Part shown: piece by piece, positions 50,670-62,892 of the stretch
Layout of the letters: each line of letters begins with the position of its first letter
How positions within the stretch are numbered: the first letter of the stretch is position 1
DNA from: Paralithodes platypus
Lineage: Eukaryota > Arthropoda > Malacostraca > Decapoda > Lithodidae
Assembly (NCBI GenBank): GCA_032716605.1
Contig: CM064506.1
Location: 16,131,779 to 16,195,778, forward strand
Direction: 5' to 3'
DNA length: 64,000 nt
The notes under the pieces: generated by a model
Databases searched by the model: none
Seen by the model: the letters and a program-made list of their open reading frames with translations, nothing else
What the model was told of the DNA's origin: nothing
Made by a program: the position numbers and the translations under genes

Positions 50670-51010
50670 AGAGCTGCCTCACTAGTCAGGTTCTTTGATT
50701 TAAGATCAGACTGCAAATTCTGATCCCATGTCTTTTTTGGTCCGCCCCTTGGTGCAGCTCCCTCCACATTCATGGACTTTGTTCATCCATCCTCTCTAAA
50801 TGTCCAAACCATCCAAACCTGCTAATTCGCATCTCATCACTGATACTCCTGATATCTAACCTTCTCCTTAGCTCTTCACTTGATATCCTATTTTGCAGTT
50901 TGGCACCACACATCCATCTCACCATTCTCATTTCATTGCGTTCCATTATTTTGGTATCATCCGCTTTGACAGGCCACGTTTCTGAAGCATAATGCATTGT
51001 GCTTCTAGGC
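50670..51010 (-). pseudogene. LINE C2 C-terminal coding fragment
   Basis: A frame from about 50997 carries ASETW, NEMRMVRWMCGA, IRSISDEMRISRFGWFGHLERMDEQ and, after a shift, the GGAAPRGGPKKTW-like segment. It aligns with 25520-25640 plus 26891-27000 of LINE C1, where LINE B2 separates the two halves. No catalytic residues retained. Confidence 0.85.
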
Positions 51011-51762
51011 TAATGCATAAAGCGTACACCTTTCCCTTCGAGGGGAGAGGGAGTCTTCTCATGGTGAGTAGTGGCAAAAGTTCTCTAAACTAAAAGTATT
51101 ACTATTGTTTGTTGTCTTTGGCATCCTGGCAGGGTATATTAGGCCAGCTACTCAACCCTTCATTCAAGATTCAAGTGTTGATTAATACAGTATAGTTTGT
51201 TGTCTGTTGCAGCGTAGCGTGCTAGGATTTATTAGGCCAGCTACACAAATGTTCATTTAAGAATAAAGTCACTTCAAGTGTACAGTTGATTACTACAGTG
51301 CATTCATTCGACATATATCGACAGGCCCCGCCCGCTTCCACCAGCGCCGTAGACGAAGTAGAGCTTATCAAATTGCAATCTCGGACACGTCACTTGTCAC
51401 CTTACCACGGAGCTGATAAGAGCTCCAAGTAAAATTAATTATACGATGTAAGAGCGCTTTAATACATGCATATTTGCAGTTACTCTTTACTATACAATAT
51501 TACCATATAGGCTACCATTGTACAGAAAAGTAAACTCCATTACCATTGTTTTACCTCATCTACTTGGGCAGAGCAGAGGTAGACAATTATTAAGCTAGGC
51601 CTAGCGAGTGACTGCTTTTAGTTGTATAGGGTACCGTAATGCCTCCCCCTCCCTTGTCTGTGTGCCTCAGTCTCCCTCCTTCTCTCTCTCTCTCTCATAT
51701 TGTGAAGTGATTAAATTTTGACTGATCAGTCAACTTGTGTAGGTCATAATTTTGTGATTCAT

Positions 51763-51936
51763 TTAGCCGCCAATAATGACGTTTCCAGGGTGTACCACGA
51801 GGAGCACCACCACATCAACTGGCTCAGTTTTCTCCTTATCAAAATACTTGAATACATTTAATACAATATTCCTGGCTTGACTGACAAGTTGGGGAGAACC
51901 AGCAGGTCTGCCAGGGGTATGGGCAGGAGACGCCAT
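51763..51936 (-). pseudogene. Short coding remnant, possible transposase first exon
   Basis: 57-codon frame starting MASPAHTPGRPAGSP and continuing VSQARNIVLNVFKYFDKEK to a stop at 51763-51765. Placed inside the TIR element and oriented toward its left end. The basic/aromatic NVFKYFDKEK stretch resembles N-terminal segments of some Tc1/mariner-like transposases; no DDE motif is found nearby, so the rest of the gene is lost. The assignment is tentative. Confidence 0.45.
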
Positions 51937-52086
51937 CTTCCCCCTTCAGAAGACGGGAGGGAACTGAACTGACGTTTGAATGACAGCGCATTGACAGTTG
52001 AGAGAGAAGAAACCGGCGTTGCCAATGTAGCTACCTTACCGCTAGATCTAAAAGTATTTACTTGAACAAGGGAATGGAGCTGTTAA

Positions 52087-53540
52087 CCCGGCAAGCGCGA
52101 TAGGCCTCACGGAAGGCTTCCTATAGGGAACGCGATAGGCCTCACGGAAGCATGACCATAAAAAAAGCCTTCCAAAAAAAAAAAGGGCCTATCAAAACAA
52201 AGGATTTTGTCTCTAGGTGAGATAATTCCCCTCTAGTACTCATCCATGTGTTTCTCACCCCTCCCCCTCCCCTCCTTCCCCACCTTATTCCCCCCTCCCC
52301 CCCTCCTCAATTATCACCTATTTTTCCTCTTATTATTTCTTACAGTTTCTTACAGTAGATCCTCTGGAAAAAGGCAAAACTATGCCTGTGTATCCAGCTC
52401 AGTACCAGTGCTTGCACTGCTGCGGTCGTTCACGGTGTTGGCGGCGGCGGTAGCAGACGCAACATTTTTACTATTCTGTATTTTTGTTTTATAATCAAAC
52501 TTCAAATCTTGTCTTCCCCATGCTTTATCAAGATTACTTTCAAACTCCCTTATTGATTCGGAATCGAATACATACTGGGGCAGTGCGTTCCACTCATTTA
52601 CCACTCTATCACAAAATGAGTTCTTCGCCTTCTCAAGCCTATTTCTTTCTTTGTAAATTTTCTTAGAGTGTCCTCTCCGTCTTGTTCCCTCCCGCATCAA
52701 GAAGATGCCTTCACACATCCTCATCGTACTTTCCTGACACTATCTTAAAAGTCTCTATCATATCCCCTCTCTTTCTCCTATATGCCAGTGTCGGAAGTCC
52801 CAGTGTCCTCAACCTCTGCTCATAACCCGCGTTCTTCAACGTTGGTACCAGCTTGCTAGCTCTTCTCTGCACTTTCTCCACTGCTTCTATATCCTTTACC
52901 ATATATGGAGCCCACACCTGGTTTGCATATTCCAGGTGTGGCCTAACCAGCGCTGTATATAGATTCCTGAAGATTTCTTCGTCAAGTGACACAAATGTCC
53001 TCCTTATCAGCCCTACAATTCTATTGGCTTTGTTTATCTTTTCCGCTAAATGTTCTGAGAAATTTAACTTATTATCTATCACTACTCCTATATCCTTTTC
53101 TGCACTCACTTCCTCCATCGCTTCATACATTATCATTATTCATTCATTTATCATCATTTATCGATTATTTTTCTCTCCCGCGATAATGTAGCACAAGTGG
53201 GTTGCATAAAAGATCGTTATGCAACACCCAGACACCGGCGCACACCGCCCCGCTCGTCTCAGTTGACTCCCAGACAGCGAGAGGGGAGGGCTGCCTGTGG
53301 CTCTCTCTCGCCTGAGATTATGACCGGGTGGCCAATATCTTCGTTTTTCACCACCCAAATGCTTTTCCCACTTATTTTAGCACTCTTGAAGGTTCATATA
53401 TACATCATATATGTAAAATAAAAGCATACCGAAAACAAATAATGCTTTATATTGTAAATATAACGAATTCTGTCAGAATCCAGGGCTAGAAATGCACAAA
53501 TAACTACCCTAGCACCTAGGTCTATATCGCGCTTGTCAGG
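52087..53540. mobile_element. TTAA MITE family P2, copy 2, split by CR1 LINE E4
   Basis: TTAA at 52083-52086 and 53541-53544. Ends CCCGGCAAGCGCGATAGGCC and (minus) CCTGACAAGCGCGATATAG. Compared with copy 1 (TCCTCTTATTTTCATCATTT), the sequence is interrupted after TCCTCTTATT and resumes at ATCATCATTTATCG-type sequence near 53135. Confidence 0.92.
52341..53133 (-). pseudogene. CR1 LINE E4, 5'-truncated copy
   Basis: Begins (3' end) with TTTCTTACAGTTTCTTACAG, the inverse of the family tail, and ends within the post-palm region (YEAMEEVSAEKDIGVVID). Two overlapping frames (53136-52711, 52724-52380) show one frameshift near 52720. It includes VRPHLEYANQVW, NEWNALPQYV and STGTELDTQA. Confidence 0.92.
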
Positions 53541-53544
53541 TTAA

Positions 53545-53880
53545 AGACAGGCTCCAGTCTTAACATTTCTTTCTCACTCGTTGATGTAGAAAGGTAGATG
53601 GCTTTGTAGGCCATTTTTAATAATTTAAATTGATAAATAAATATTGACTTGATCTAGCGGTAATATTTTACACCTAGCAATAAGAATGCTGGCTATACTC
53701 CGAATCTTTTAGCACATGTTATCAATATTGGAGTAATATTCTAGCAATATTAGGTAGGCATTTACTAGTTTGTATTCTTCTAGTTACTTCTGCAAACAGA
53801 TTAAATAATATTTTTGTGCTGATTTGGTAACCCTGTACCTCGCAGTCATGCCAGCCGTATGATAACGGTTGGGGAAGTGG
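53545..53880. other. Right interior of the mariner-like element, no gene
   Basis: AT-rich; the short minus-strand frame has no recognisable motif. Nothing else supported. Confidence 0.5.
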
Positions 53881-54041
53881 GCGGGGCCTGTCGATTATGT
53901 CGAATGAATGCACTGTACAGTATAGTTTGTTTGGTTGCAGCGTGGCAGGGTTTATTAGGCCACCTACACAACTATTAATTCAGGAATCAGCGTAGAAGGG
54001 TTAATTAGGCCAGCTACACAACTCACAATTCAAGAATCAGA

Positions 54042-54525
54042 TAGCGCGTTTTTCAAAGGCGCAAAGAGGCATAGATTACCATAGATTACCAGACACAACC
54101 AGACAGAAGCAGACAGCCTCATGAGATTGTCTGGTAGTCTTTGGTCAGCTCGGCCAAGACCAAAGATTAACGGACTCTGGGACTCTGGGGGTGTGGCCAT
54201 CAGCCGGGAGGCAGGACTCTGGTGACAGTTTCAGCCACTCACAGCCTTCGTTACAAGGCATGATTCAAATGTTAGACAACTGACAGGGGTGAGTGTTGTA
54301 AATATTATGTCCTTCATATACTTAAAATTATTATTTCGAATGAATTAGAGTCCTTTGCATTGCTATAGAGTTAGGAAGTAATATTATTGTTTAATTAACA
54401 CATTTGTCTCTGAATTATGCTTTTTTATTATATATATTTAACAATTATAGGTCTGCCATGAGGAACTTGCCAGTTTTTCAAAACATAAAAACTCTATGGT
54501 CCACAGTGTCTTTGAAAAACGCGCT
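54042..54525. mobile_element. TIR MITE in the minisatellite
   Basis: Perfect 17 bp terminal inverted repeat TAGCGCGTTTTTCAAAG at 54042 and, inverted, ending at 54525. 484 bp, no coding frame. Internal short repeats (ATAGATTACCATAGATTACC, CCAGACA). Target duplication is probably TA. Confidence 0.82.
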
Positions 54526-55066
54526 AAGAGTGACATGGTTTATTAGGCCAGCTATATAACCCTGGAGAGCCGCTCGAACCACGGTCCACGACGAATGTGT
54601 TCTTTGCCTTGTGCCTGGTGATATCCCTCTGCCCTGTGTATCCCTTTGGTGAGTTTAGGGCTTGGCCAGAGGTGTAAACTCAGTGGAGTGGGCTAGTGAC
54701 ATGCGGTTCTGGACTAAGTTTGCTTCGCTTATGGACTTGGACAATTGTGTACTTAGCTGGTCGGCAGCTTGCCGGTAGCCTAGCCGAGCTCGGTGTGTGT
54801 GGGGCTGTGGACGGTGGGGTGTAGTGCAACTGTGCGACAATTGGAGTGACTCCTATTACGGTCTTCGTGGTGTAGCTGCCCAGTGTATCCCCCAGGCAAG
54901 CTGGTGACTTGGCTTGGGGTTGCTAGCACTGTGGGGTGTGTGGCGGTTAGTGTTGTGAAGTGTTATGTGTTGGGCCTGTGGGCGCCTCCACTGACATGGT
55001 GGGGACACCTTTGGTGGAGGGAGCTGGCCCGGGTGACCCCCCCCCTCCCCTGGTGTTCCGGAACAT

Positions 55067-56211
55067 ATGGAATCCCAACATCCCCAGGGATCCAAACGTG
55101 GAAGTGAGACCCTAGACCGTCCGGATGGTGGTGATAGCCTGTCGGATGGGAGCGCACAGAAACTGGCACGGTCGGAAGGCGGTTCCAAGCAGCCATTGGA
55201 GTTCATTCGCCCAGATGAAGTGCTGGTGGATAATCCATCGCTGGTAACGTACATTATTACTCATGATCCTATGTCCATTGAGCCTGTTTTTAATGCGCCT
55301 TCCAAGATTACCCGTGCCATCAATGATTCAGTGTTTGCCAAATATGTTCGGGCAGGTGATACGCGGGTATTAGGCCGTGGTACTGCAGTCTGTATCTCCA
55401 TTGCACATCAGCTGGTGTGTTCGTTGGGGGAGTCCCCGGTCAACATGGTTAAATTCGGGGATTGAACCGTCAGATGCCGGATTTCAATCTCACCTGAAGA
55501 TCCAGCATACTCCTGGGGGAAGATCGGTCCTGTAAGCAGTGCAGTTTCTGATGTGGACATATTGCAGGGTTCACGTGCTTTAGAAGGTGACCCGATGTCG
55601 TTGGAGGAGGTGACTCAGCTTATGAAACGAAACAACGACGGTTCCCGGTCGGCCTCTAATGTGGTCCGTCTGAGGTTTACGGGGCCACTGCCGAAGAAGC
55701 TTCTACTGGGTCATGTCGCTACTCAGTCGAGCCGTACCACTTTCGCATGTTGAGATGCTATAAATGCCATCTATTTGGTCACAGCTCCCTATCCTGCAGA
55801 AATAAGGTGCGCTGTGAGACATGTAGTCGTTTTCATCCGAAACGGTCTGGTGAGGGGACCTGTTCGAATGCGCCGAAGTGCTTTTTCTGCAATGGTCAAC
55901 ATAAGGTGTCAGCGTCTTCATGCTTGGTCTATCGTCAAGCATTGCAGAAACACGAGGAATACCGGGAGGGGGAAGTGACCCTCGTAGCACACAATCAGTT
56001 TCTTCGATCTCTTAACCCTCGCAAGCGTTCCGGCCCATCCCCTGCAGCTACTGCGGTAGGATCTGGCCCCTCCACTCCCCATCGGTCATCTCGGGAGGTG
56101 AGGGGTGATCTGTCCTACGCCTCTGTCGCCTCTCCAAATCGATTCGCCCTCCTTCCGGATCAGATGGATGAAGTGGTGCCATCACAGGATGTTGATGATG
56201 TCGATGCCCCA
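55067..56211 (+). pseudogene. LINE A2 ORF1 (gag), first part, frameshifted
   Basis: ATG at 55067; the conserved block EFIRPDEVLVDNPSLVTYII...KYVRAGDTRVLGRGTAVCI ends at a stop at 55465. The frame then moves: WGKIGPVSSAV (about 55515), VVRLRFTGPLPKKL (about 55660), and a third frame from 55747 with three zinc knuckles, CYKCHLFGHSSLSC, CETC and CFFCNGQHKVSASSC. It then reaches REVRGDLSYASVASP and DDVDAP, where the LTR array begins. At least two indels. An alternative start at 54996 would need a slip in the C run at 55039-55047. Confidence 0.87.
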
Positions 56212-58289
56212 TGTAAGGGGGGGGGGGGGTTTCGTAGTCTTTACTTTTCTTTTCTAATGTTCCTGGGACTTTGCTGTTACCCCCGCCTTATTTATTATTT
56301 CCTGTTCATTCCATTATTGTGTTTCTTCCTTACTTGATGATTGGTCCAACTTATTACTCTGGTAGCTTAATGGCCGTTGCATGCAAGGAAATGCAGGTGA
56401 ATGAATGCAAATGGTCTAAATGACACAGGATAAATAAAAACACAATATACCGTTTGGTATTCTTAACTATATTAAAACACTGTAAAGAGAAATACACTTT
56501 TCACTGTGATACACAAATCAATACGATTATTACTTTAGTCAACCACGGAATATATCGGTATTATTGGCGCACTAAACTACTTCTTATCACCACATCAAAG
56601 TTAACTAAAACCCTTCAACAGGTGACCCCAAGGCCACTACCCTAGTAAACACGCACTCGGTCACTAGGTTCATAAGGCGTACAATAGCTCACAATGGGGT
56701 GAAGGTTAGCTCAAGGCTCAATAACACCAACAGCATCCTGTCTCAGTACAGCCACTAGGTCATGTCCACTGGGGTGGACACAGGACTCTGCACCTGGTAC
56801 TTCTCCCTGGACTTCGCTCCTGACCTGGGACCTGGTATTAACATTACCATTAATAAAACTGACAAAATTCTATATCTTAATTCATATCAACATTACAAAA
56901 GTGGTCAAATGTATCAATTAAGAGACAACAAAAGGGAGGATGTACATTATTGGGTTACAGATAAAATTTACTTAGTTGACCCTCAAAAATATATAAAGAA
57001 AAATGGTCCAAATAGAAAACGGAGGGTTGGAGATAGATATAATTTACTTAGTTGACCCTCAAAAATAAAATGGTTTAAAATAGAAAACGGAGTGTATACA
57101 CACACACGACTCAGGAATGTGGGCTTACATTAAGTTACATACATGATATTGAACTCGACATACGGGATCTTATTGCTGTGAGAATACTACACTAACATAA
57201 TACAATTAACATTATCTTATACATAATTAATAAGGTTGGCAGGACAAATAATATGGAATTTGAAATCTAAATTATTAATTATCAGACGGAATGAATAATT
57301 TCACCTTCGACCAAGACAAAGGATGTCGTATAATTTCGTAGTTACATATATAAGAAACTGGGCATAACAAATGGTCTCAAACTTTATCTTAAATACTTCA
57401 CAATTCACTTCAACTCACCTTCAACTGAAGGTTTTATCTAAACACAACACAAGAGGGAAATTTATACTGAGTTAAGACAAATATTTCCCCTTAGTCCGCC
57501 CGAGGCTGGCGACTGGGAGGGAATGACGCTGGCACTCTCGGCTCTAGGCTCTGTAGGACTCGGGTCAGCGTCCTTTGTCACAACAATAACCATACCTTGA
57601 TTAAATGAGCTCCTCAACTTACTTAGGAGTCTAATAAAACTTTCAAAGGATAATTGAATTACTTTTATATAATGTAACGAATTTCAGGCACAAACATGTT
57701 AACTATTACTTACGATATCCTAGGTAAGACTATAGTTTTTAAATTGGAGGTAGGACTCATAAATTTCCACCTGTCAAACCCCCTTGAGGTGGGCACTTGT
57801 CGCTAAGGCCTCAGAATCAGGGTGTTACACTAGAGACTCGGTACAAGCAATTATTAGGCCAAATATCAGCATTATACTAGATTCACAAAGTTAAAGTTAT
57901 GCTTTGCAATTAACTTTATACACCTGGAAGTGATTAAATGGCCAAAACAAGTAAGTTTCATTCTAATTCCAAAACAACATTGCTCCGATTGTGACACCCC
58001 TTTTCTAAACTTAATATAACAATACCAAACAATTATATTTAATATGTAAAGTTAGAATAATGACCCTCGTACCTATTAGACACCATTGGGCCTATTTAAT
58101 TATTTCTTTCTAGTCATTACAATTTAATATATGTCAACTGATATCTTAATCAAGATAATAACATAATACCGAACATTTCACCTAATCTCAACACTGACTG
58201 GATCATTATTGGGCTTAAAGTGAGTGAACAGAAAAAGTCTTGGTGTAAATATTGCCAAAATCAAGCCTAGTCAATTTAGACCCCTTACA
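56212..58289 (-). repeat. LTR copy 1 (2,078 bp)
   Basis: TGTAAGGGG...CCCCTTACA. Nearly identical to 59423-62143 after removal of the P2 MITE; differences are mainly in the G run and a few substitutions. Short open frames inside are not conserved genes. Confidence 0.85.
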
Positions 58290-59422
58290 CAGCTTTTTTC
58301 CCCCCTTAAGACTTTTACTCACTCACTTTCAGCCTAAATTATTACAATACGGTGCCTTACAAGAAAATGGGCACAAACATAACACGATTACACTTAATCA
58401 ACTGAGCCATAGGAGTCAGAAAGAGCACCATCCTCGTGATCGTTGGACATACCCAATTACAAAAAAAAAAATTCCAGTAGTACATATAAACAATTAAACC
58501 AAAACAACTACAACTGTGTGTGGCCCACCTTTAACTAACCCAATCATTACAGCCCAGAACACCTGATCCCTCCACCCCTAATACTACTGTGAACCCCAGA
58601 AGCCCAGGTGTAGGTAGAGCGCGGGCGTTCACCAGACAAGGTTGCCCTACACACTCGGTGTGATAACGAGTCCTGGGAGAACCCGTAGGCTCCCCCTTCT
58701 ACACCGCTACCCCACGTCCTGATGTGATCGGTCTATTCCCTACCCCCGAAAACATCTGTCTGCGTTGTACTAAAGAGCCACCCCATGGAGGCTATACACA
58801 CGACTTCCCAAAAAGTCCACAGCAGCTCAAGTTACAATGGAGAGATTTACCTGCCACCCAAACACGGGCGACTACCAAGGGCAACAACACGCAAGACTGG
58901 CCAACCAAAGAGGGGTCACACACCACAATACAGTACTACAAAATAAGGCTCTAACCCTTTTAAACATTACTCATCCAGTCTACGGGGCTTCTTGTGATGA
59001 CGAGGTGCTAGTTTCTACTCCTCTACTCCATTTCCTCCGCACTGTTCCACTAACCATTCCTGCCATCGATCACCTCTCCTTCACCCATGTGGGTGGTGAG
59101 AGGATTGTCACTCCAAGCTCCCCCTTCTTCACCCACGTGGATGTTGAGGGAATTGGTTCCTTCATTTTTCGACATTTTACAATACAAACCCATTCCGTAC
59201 TTATACATAACTATGGTAATCATAACAACTGAAACGTGGTAACGCGACAAAACATTAAACACTTAAAATGTTTGCAATATCTCTTTTCTGAAATGTGGTA
59301 GCGTGATAAAGATATACGAGGCAATCGGAGTAAAGGATACGGATAATCCCGGGAATAAACACAAGCGTTGTCACTAATTAAACCCAACCTTCCCAGAATT
59401 ATCCCACCGCTGTATACACCAC
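58290..59422 (-). other. Internal region of the LARD-like element
   Basis: 1,133 bp between LTRs. No frame over about 130 codons and none with gag, protease, RT or integrase motifs. The same sequence recurs from 62144 and stops at about 62665. It contains the putative primer-binding site and purine tract described under the array. Confidence 0.75.
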
Positions 59423-62143
59423 TGTAAGGGGGGGTTTTCGTAGTCTTTTCTTTTCTTTTCTAATGTTCCTGGACCTTTGCTGTTACCCCCACCTTATTTA
59501 TTATTTCCTGTTCATTCCATTATTGTGTTTCTTCCTTACTTGATGATTGGTCCAACTTATTACTCTGGTAGCTTAATGGCCGTTGCATGCAAGGAAATGC
59601 AGGTGAATGAATGCAAATGGTCTAAATGACACAGGATAAATAAAAACACAATATACCGTTTGGTATTCTTAACTATATTAAAACACTGTAAAGAGAAATA
59701 CACTTTTCACTGTGATACACAAATCAATACGATTATTACTTTAGTCAACCACGGAATATATCGGTATTATTGGCGCACTGAACTACTTCTTATCACCACA
59801 TCAAAGTTAACTAAAACCCTTCAACAGGTGACCCCAAGGCCACTACCCTAGTAAACACACACTCGGTCACTAGATTCATAAGGCGTACAATAGCTCACAA
59901 TGGGGTGAAGGTTAGCTCAAGGCTCAATAACACCAACAGCATCCTGTCTCAGTACAGCCAATAGGTCATGTCCACTGGGGTGGACACAGGACTCTGCACC
60001 TGGTACTTCTCCCTGGACTTCGCTCCTGACCTGGGACCTGGTATTAACATTACCATTAATAAAACTGACAAAATTCTATATCTTAATTCATATCAACATT
60101 ACAAAAGTGGTCAAATGTATCAATTAACCTGACAAGCGCGATATAGACCTAGGTGCTAGGGTAGTTATTTGTGCATTTCTAGCCCTGGATTCTGACAGAA
60201 TTCGTTATATTTACAATATAAACCATTATTTGTTTTCGGTATGCTTTTATTTTACATAGGCCTATATGATGTATATATGAACCTTCAAGAGTGCTAAAAT
60301 AAGTGGGAAAAGCATTTGGGTGGTGAAAAACGAAGATATTGGCCACCCGGTCATAATCTCAGGCGAGAGAGAGCCACAGGCAGCCCTCCCCTCTCGCTGT
60401 CTGGGAGTCAACTGAGACGAGCGGGGCGGTGTGTGCCGGTGTCTGGGTGTTGCATAACGATCTTTTATGCAACCCACTTGTGCTACATTATCGCGGGAGA
60501 AAAAAATAACCGATAAATGATGATAATAAGTGGATAAATAGGTGATAATTGAGGAGGGGGGGAGGGGGGAATAAGGTGGGGAAGGAGGGGAGGGGGAGGG
60601 GTGAGAAACACATGGATGAGTACTAGAGGGGAATTATCTCACCTAGAGACAAAATCCTTTGTTTTGATAGGCCCTTTTTTTTTTTGGAAGGCTTTTTTTA
60701 TGGTCCTGCTTCCGTGAGGCCTATCACGTTCCCTATAGGAAGCCTTCCGTGAGGCCTATCGCGCTTGCCGGGTTAAGAGACAACAAAAGGGAGGATGTAC
60801 ATTATTGGGTTACAGATAAAATTTACTTAGTTGACCCTCAAAAATATATAAAGAAAAATGGTCCAAATAGAAAACGGAGGGTTGGAGATAGATATAATTT
60901 ACTTAGTTGACCCTCAAAAAAAAATGGTTTAAAATAGAAAACGGAGTGTATACACACACACACGACTCAGGAATGTGGGCTTACATTAAGTTACATACAT
61001 GATATTGAACTCGACATACGGGATCTTATTGCTGTGAGAATACTACACTAACACAATACAATTAACATTATCTTATACATAATTAATAAGGTTGGCAGGA
61101 CAAATAATATGGAATTTGAAATCTAAATGATTAATTATCAGACGGAATGAATAATTTCACCTTCGACCAAGACAAAGGATGTCGTATAATTTCGTAGTTA
61201 CATATATAAGAAACTGGGCATAACAAATGGTCTCAAACTTTATCTTAAACACTTCACAATTCACTTCAACTCACCTTCAACTGAAGGTTTTATCTAAACA
61301 CAACACAAGAGGGAAATTTATACTGAGTTAAGACAAATATTTCCCCTTAGTCCGCCCGAGGCTGGCGACTGGGAGGGAATGACGCTGGCACTCTCGGCTC
61401 TAGGCTCTGTAGGACTCGGGTCAGCGTCCTTTGTCACAACAATAACCATACCTTGATTAAATGAGCTCCTCAACTTACTTAGGAGTCTAATAAAACTTTC
61501 AAAGGATAATTGAATTACTTTTATAATGTAACGAATTTCAGGCACAAACATGTTAACTATTACTTACGATATCCTAGGTAAGACTATAGTTTTTAAGTTG
61601 GAGGTAGGACTCATAAATTTCCACCTGTCAAACCCCCTTGAGGTGGGCACTTGTCGCTAAGGCCTCAGAATCAGGGTGTTACACTAGAGACTCGGTACAA
61701 GCAATTATTAGGCCAAATATCAGCATTATACTAGATTCACAAAGTTAAAGTTATGCTTTGCAATTAACTTTATACACCTGGAAGTGATTAAATGGCCAAA
61801 ACAAGTAAATTTCATTCTAATTCCAAAACAACATTGCTCCGATTGTGACACCCCTTTTCTAAACTTAATATAACAATACCAAACAATTATATTTAATATG
61901 TAAAGTTAGAATAATGACCCTCGTACCTATTAGACACCATTGGGCCTATTTAATTATTTCTTTCTAGTCATTACAATTTAATATATGTCAACTGATATCT
62001 TAATCAAGATAATAACATAATACCGAACATTTCACCTAATCTCAACACTGACTGGGTCATTATTGGGCTTAAAGTGAGTGAACAGAAAAAGTCTTGGTGT
62101 AAATATTGCCAAAATCAAGCCTAGTCAATTTAGACCCCTTACA
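59423..62143 (-). repeat. LTR copy 2, containing P2 MITE copy 3
   Basis: 2,721 bp as found, about 2,070 bp without the MITE. The interruption is at TATCAATTAA; LTR copy 1 has the uninterrupted ATGTATCAATTAAGAGACAA at 56911-56930. Confidence 0.88.
60128..60772. mobile_element. TTAA MITE family P2, copy 3 (inverted), in LTR copy 2
   Basis: TTAA at 60124-60127 and 60773-60776. Ends CCTGACAAGCGCGATATAGA and (minus) CCCGGCAAGCGCGATAGGCC. 645 bp. LTR copy 1 provides a true empty site with a single TTAA. No coding frame. Confidence 0.96.
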
Positions 62144-62892
62144 CAGCTTTTTTCCCCCCTTAAGACTTTTACTCACTCACTTTCAGCCTAAATTATTACA
62201 ATACGGTGCCTTACAAGAAAATGGGCACAAACATAACAAGATTACACTTAATCAACTGAGCCATAGGAGTCAGAAAGAGCACCATCCTCGTGATCGTTGG
62301 ACATACCCAATTACAAAAAAAAAACTTCCAGTAGTACATATAAACAATTAAACCAAAACAACTACAACTGTGTGTGGCCCACCTTTAACTAACCCAATCA
62401 TTACAGCCCAGAACACCTGATCCCTCCACCCCTAACACTACTGTGAACCCCAGAAGCCCAGGTGTAGGTAGAGCGCGGGCGTTCACCAGACAAGGTTGCC
62501 CTACACACTCGGTGTGATAACGAGTCCTGGGAGAACCCGTAGGCACCGCTACACCACGTCCTGATGTGATCGGTCTATTCCCTACCCCCGAAAACATCTG
62601 TCTGCGTTGTACTAAAGAGCCACCCCATGGAGGCTATACACACGACTTCCCAAAAAGTCCACAGCAAGATCGTACCTATTAGACACCATTGGGCCTATTT
62701 AATTATTTCTTTCTAGTCATTACAATTTAATATATGTCAACTGATATCTTAATCAAGATAATAACATAATACCGAACATTTCACCTAATCTCAACACTGA
62801 CTGGGTCATTATTGGGCTTAAAGTGAGTGAACAGAAAAAGTCTTGGTGTAAATATTGCCAAAATCAAGCCTAGTCAATTTAGACCCCTTACA
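62144..62892 (-). repeat. Partial internal region joined to partial LTR copy 3
   Basis: 62144-62665 repeats the start of the internal region. At about 62666 it jumps into LTR sequence (TCGTACCTATTAGACACC at 62670, equivalent to 58068) and runs to the LTR end CCCCTTACA at 62892. This is a deletion between internal and LTR sequence in the third unit. Confidence 0.85.

Larger units (their letters stand above)
50009..51097 (-). mobile_element. LINE C2, 5'-truncated, with nested P1 copy 3
   Basis: ATTACTAT at 50001-50008 and 51098-51105 is an 8 bp target duplication. Tail (TATG)n at 50009-50020. The coding part 51060-50670 gives MHYASETWPVK, MRMVRWMCGAKLQ and RRLDIRSIS...GHLERMDEQ. P1 copy 3 interrupts the 3' UTR-proximal part. 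Confidence 0.9.
51296..53915. mobile_element. Tc1/mariner-like element with nested P2 MITE
   Basis: TA at 51294-51295 and 53916-53917. Termini CAGTGCATTCATTCGACATA and the near-exact inverse extend about 40 bp through ATCGACAGGCCCCGCCC. The neighbouring minisatellite unit at 51184 (GATTAATACAGTATAG) is the empty site. The interior carries a short coding exon (51763-51936, minus) and the P2 copy 2. Confidence 0.92.
51106..54560. repeat. Interrupted minisatellite (~90 bp units)
   Basis: Units of the type GGCAGGGTTTATTAGGCCAGCTACACAAC...TTCAAGAATCAAG recur near 51120, 51215, 53940, 53990 and 54535. The mariner-like element (51296-53915) and a MITE (54042-54525) separate them. Noncoding. Confidence 0.8.
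56212..62892 (-). mobile_element. LTR array: LTR-internal-LTR-internal(partial)-LTR(partial), no pol
   Basis: Bounded by CCCA at 56208-56211 and 62893-62896. Each LTR begins TGTAAGGGG and ends CCCCTTACA. A purine-rich tract, CTTAAGGGGGGAAAAAAG (minus strand, 58310-58293), precedes the 3' LTR, and TGGTGTATACAGCGGTGG (minus, about 59421-59404) follows the 5' LTR at the primer-binding position, so the element is on the minus strand. The 1.13 kb internal region has no gag or pol frame: a LARD-like non-autonomous element. Confidence 0.82.

Noticed and set aside
58252..58497. 81-codon frame conserved at 62106-62351 as a gene
   Set aside because: It is duplicated because it spans the LTR/internal junction present in both units of the LTR array; the conservation is of DNA, not protein.
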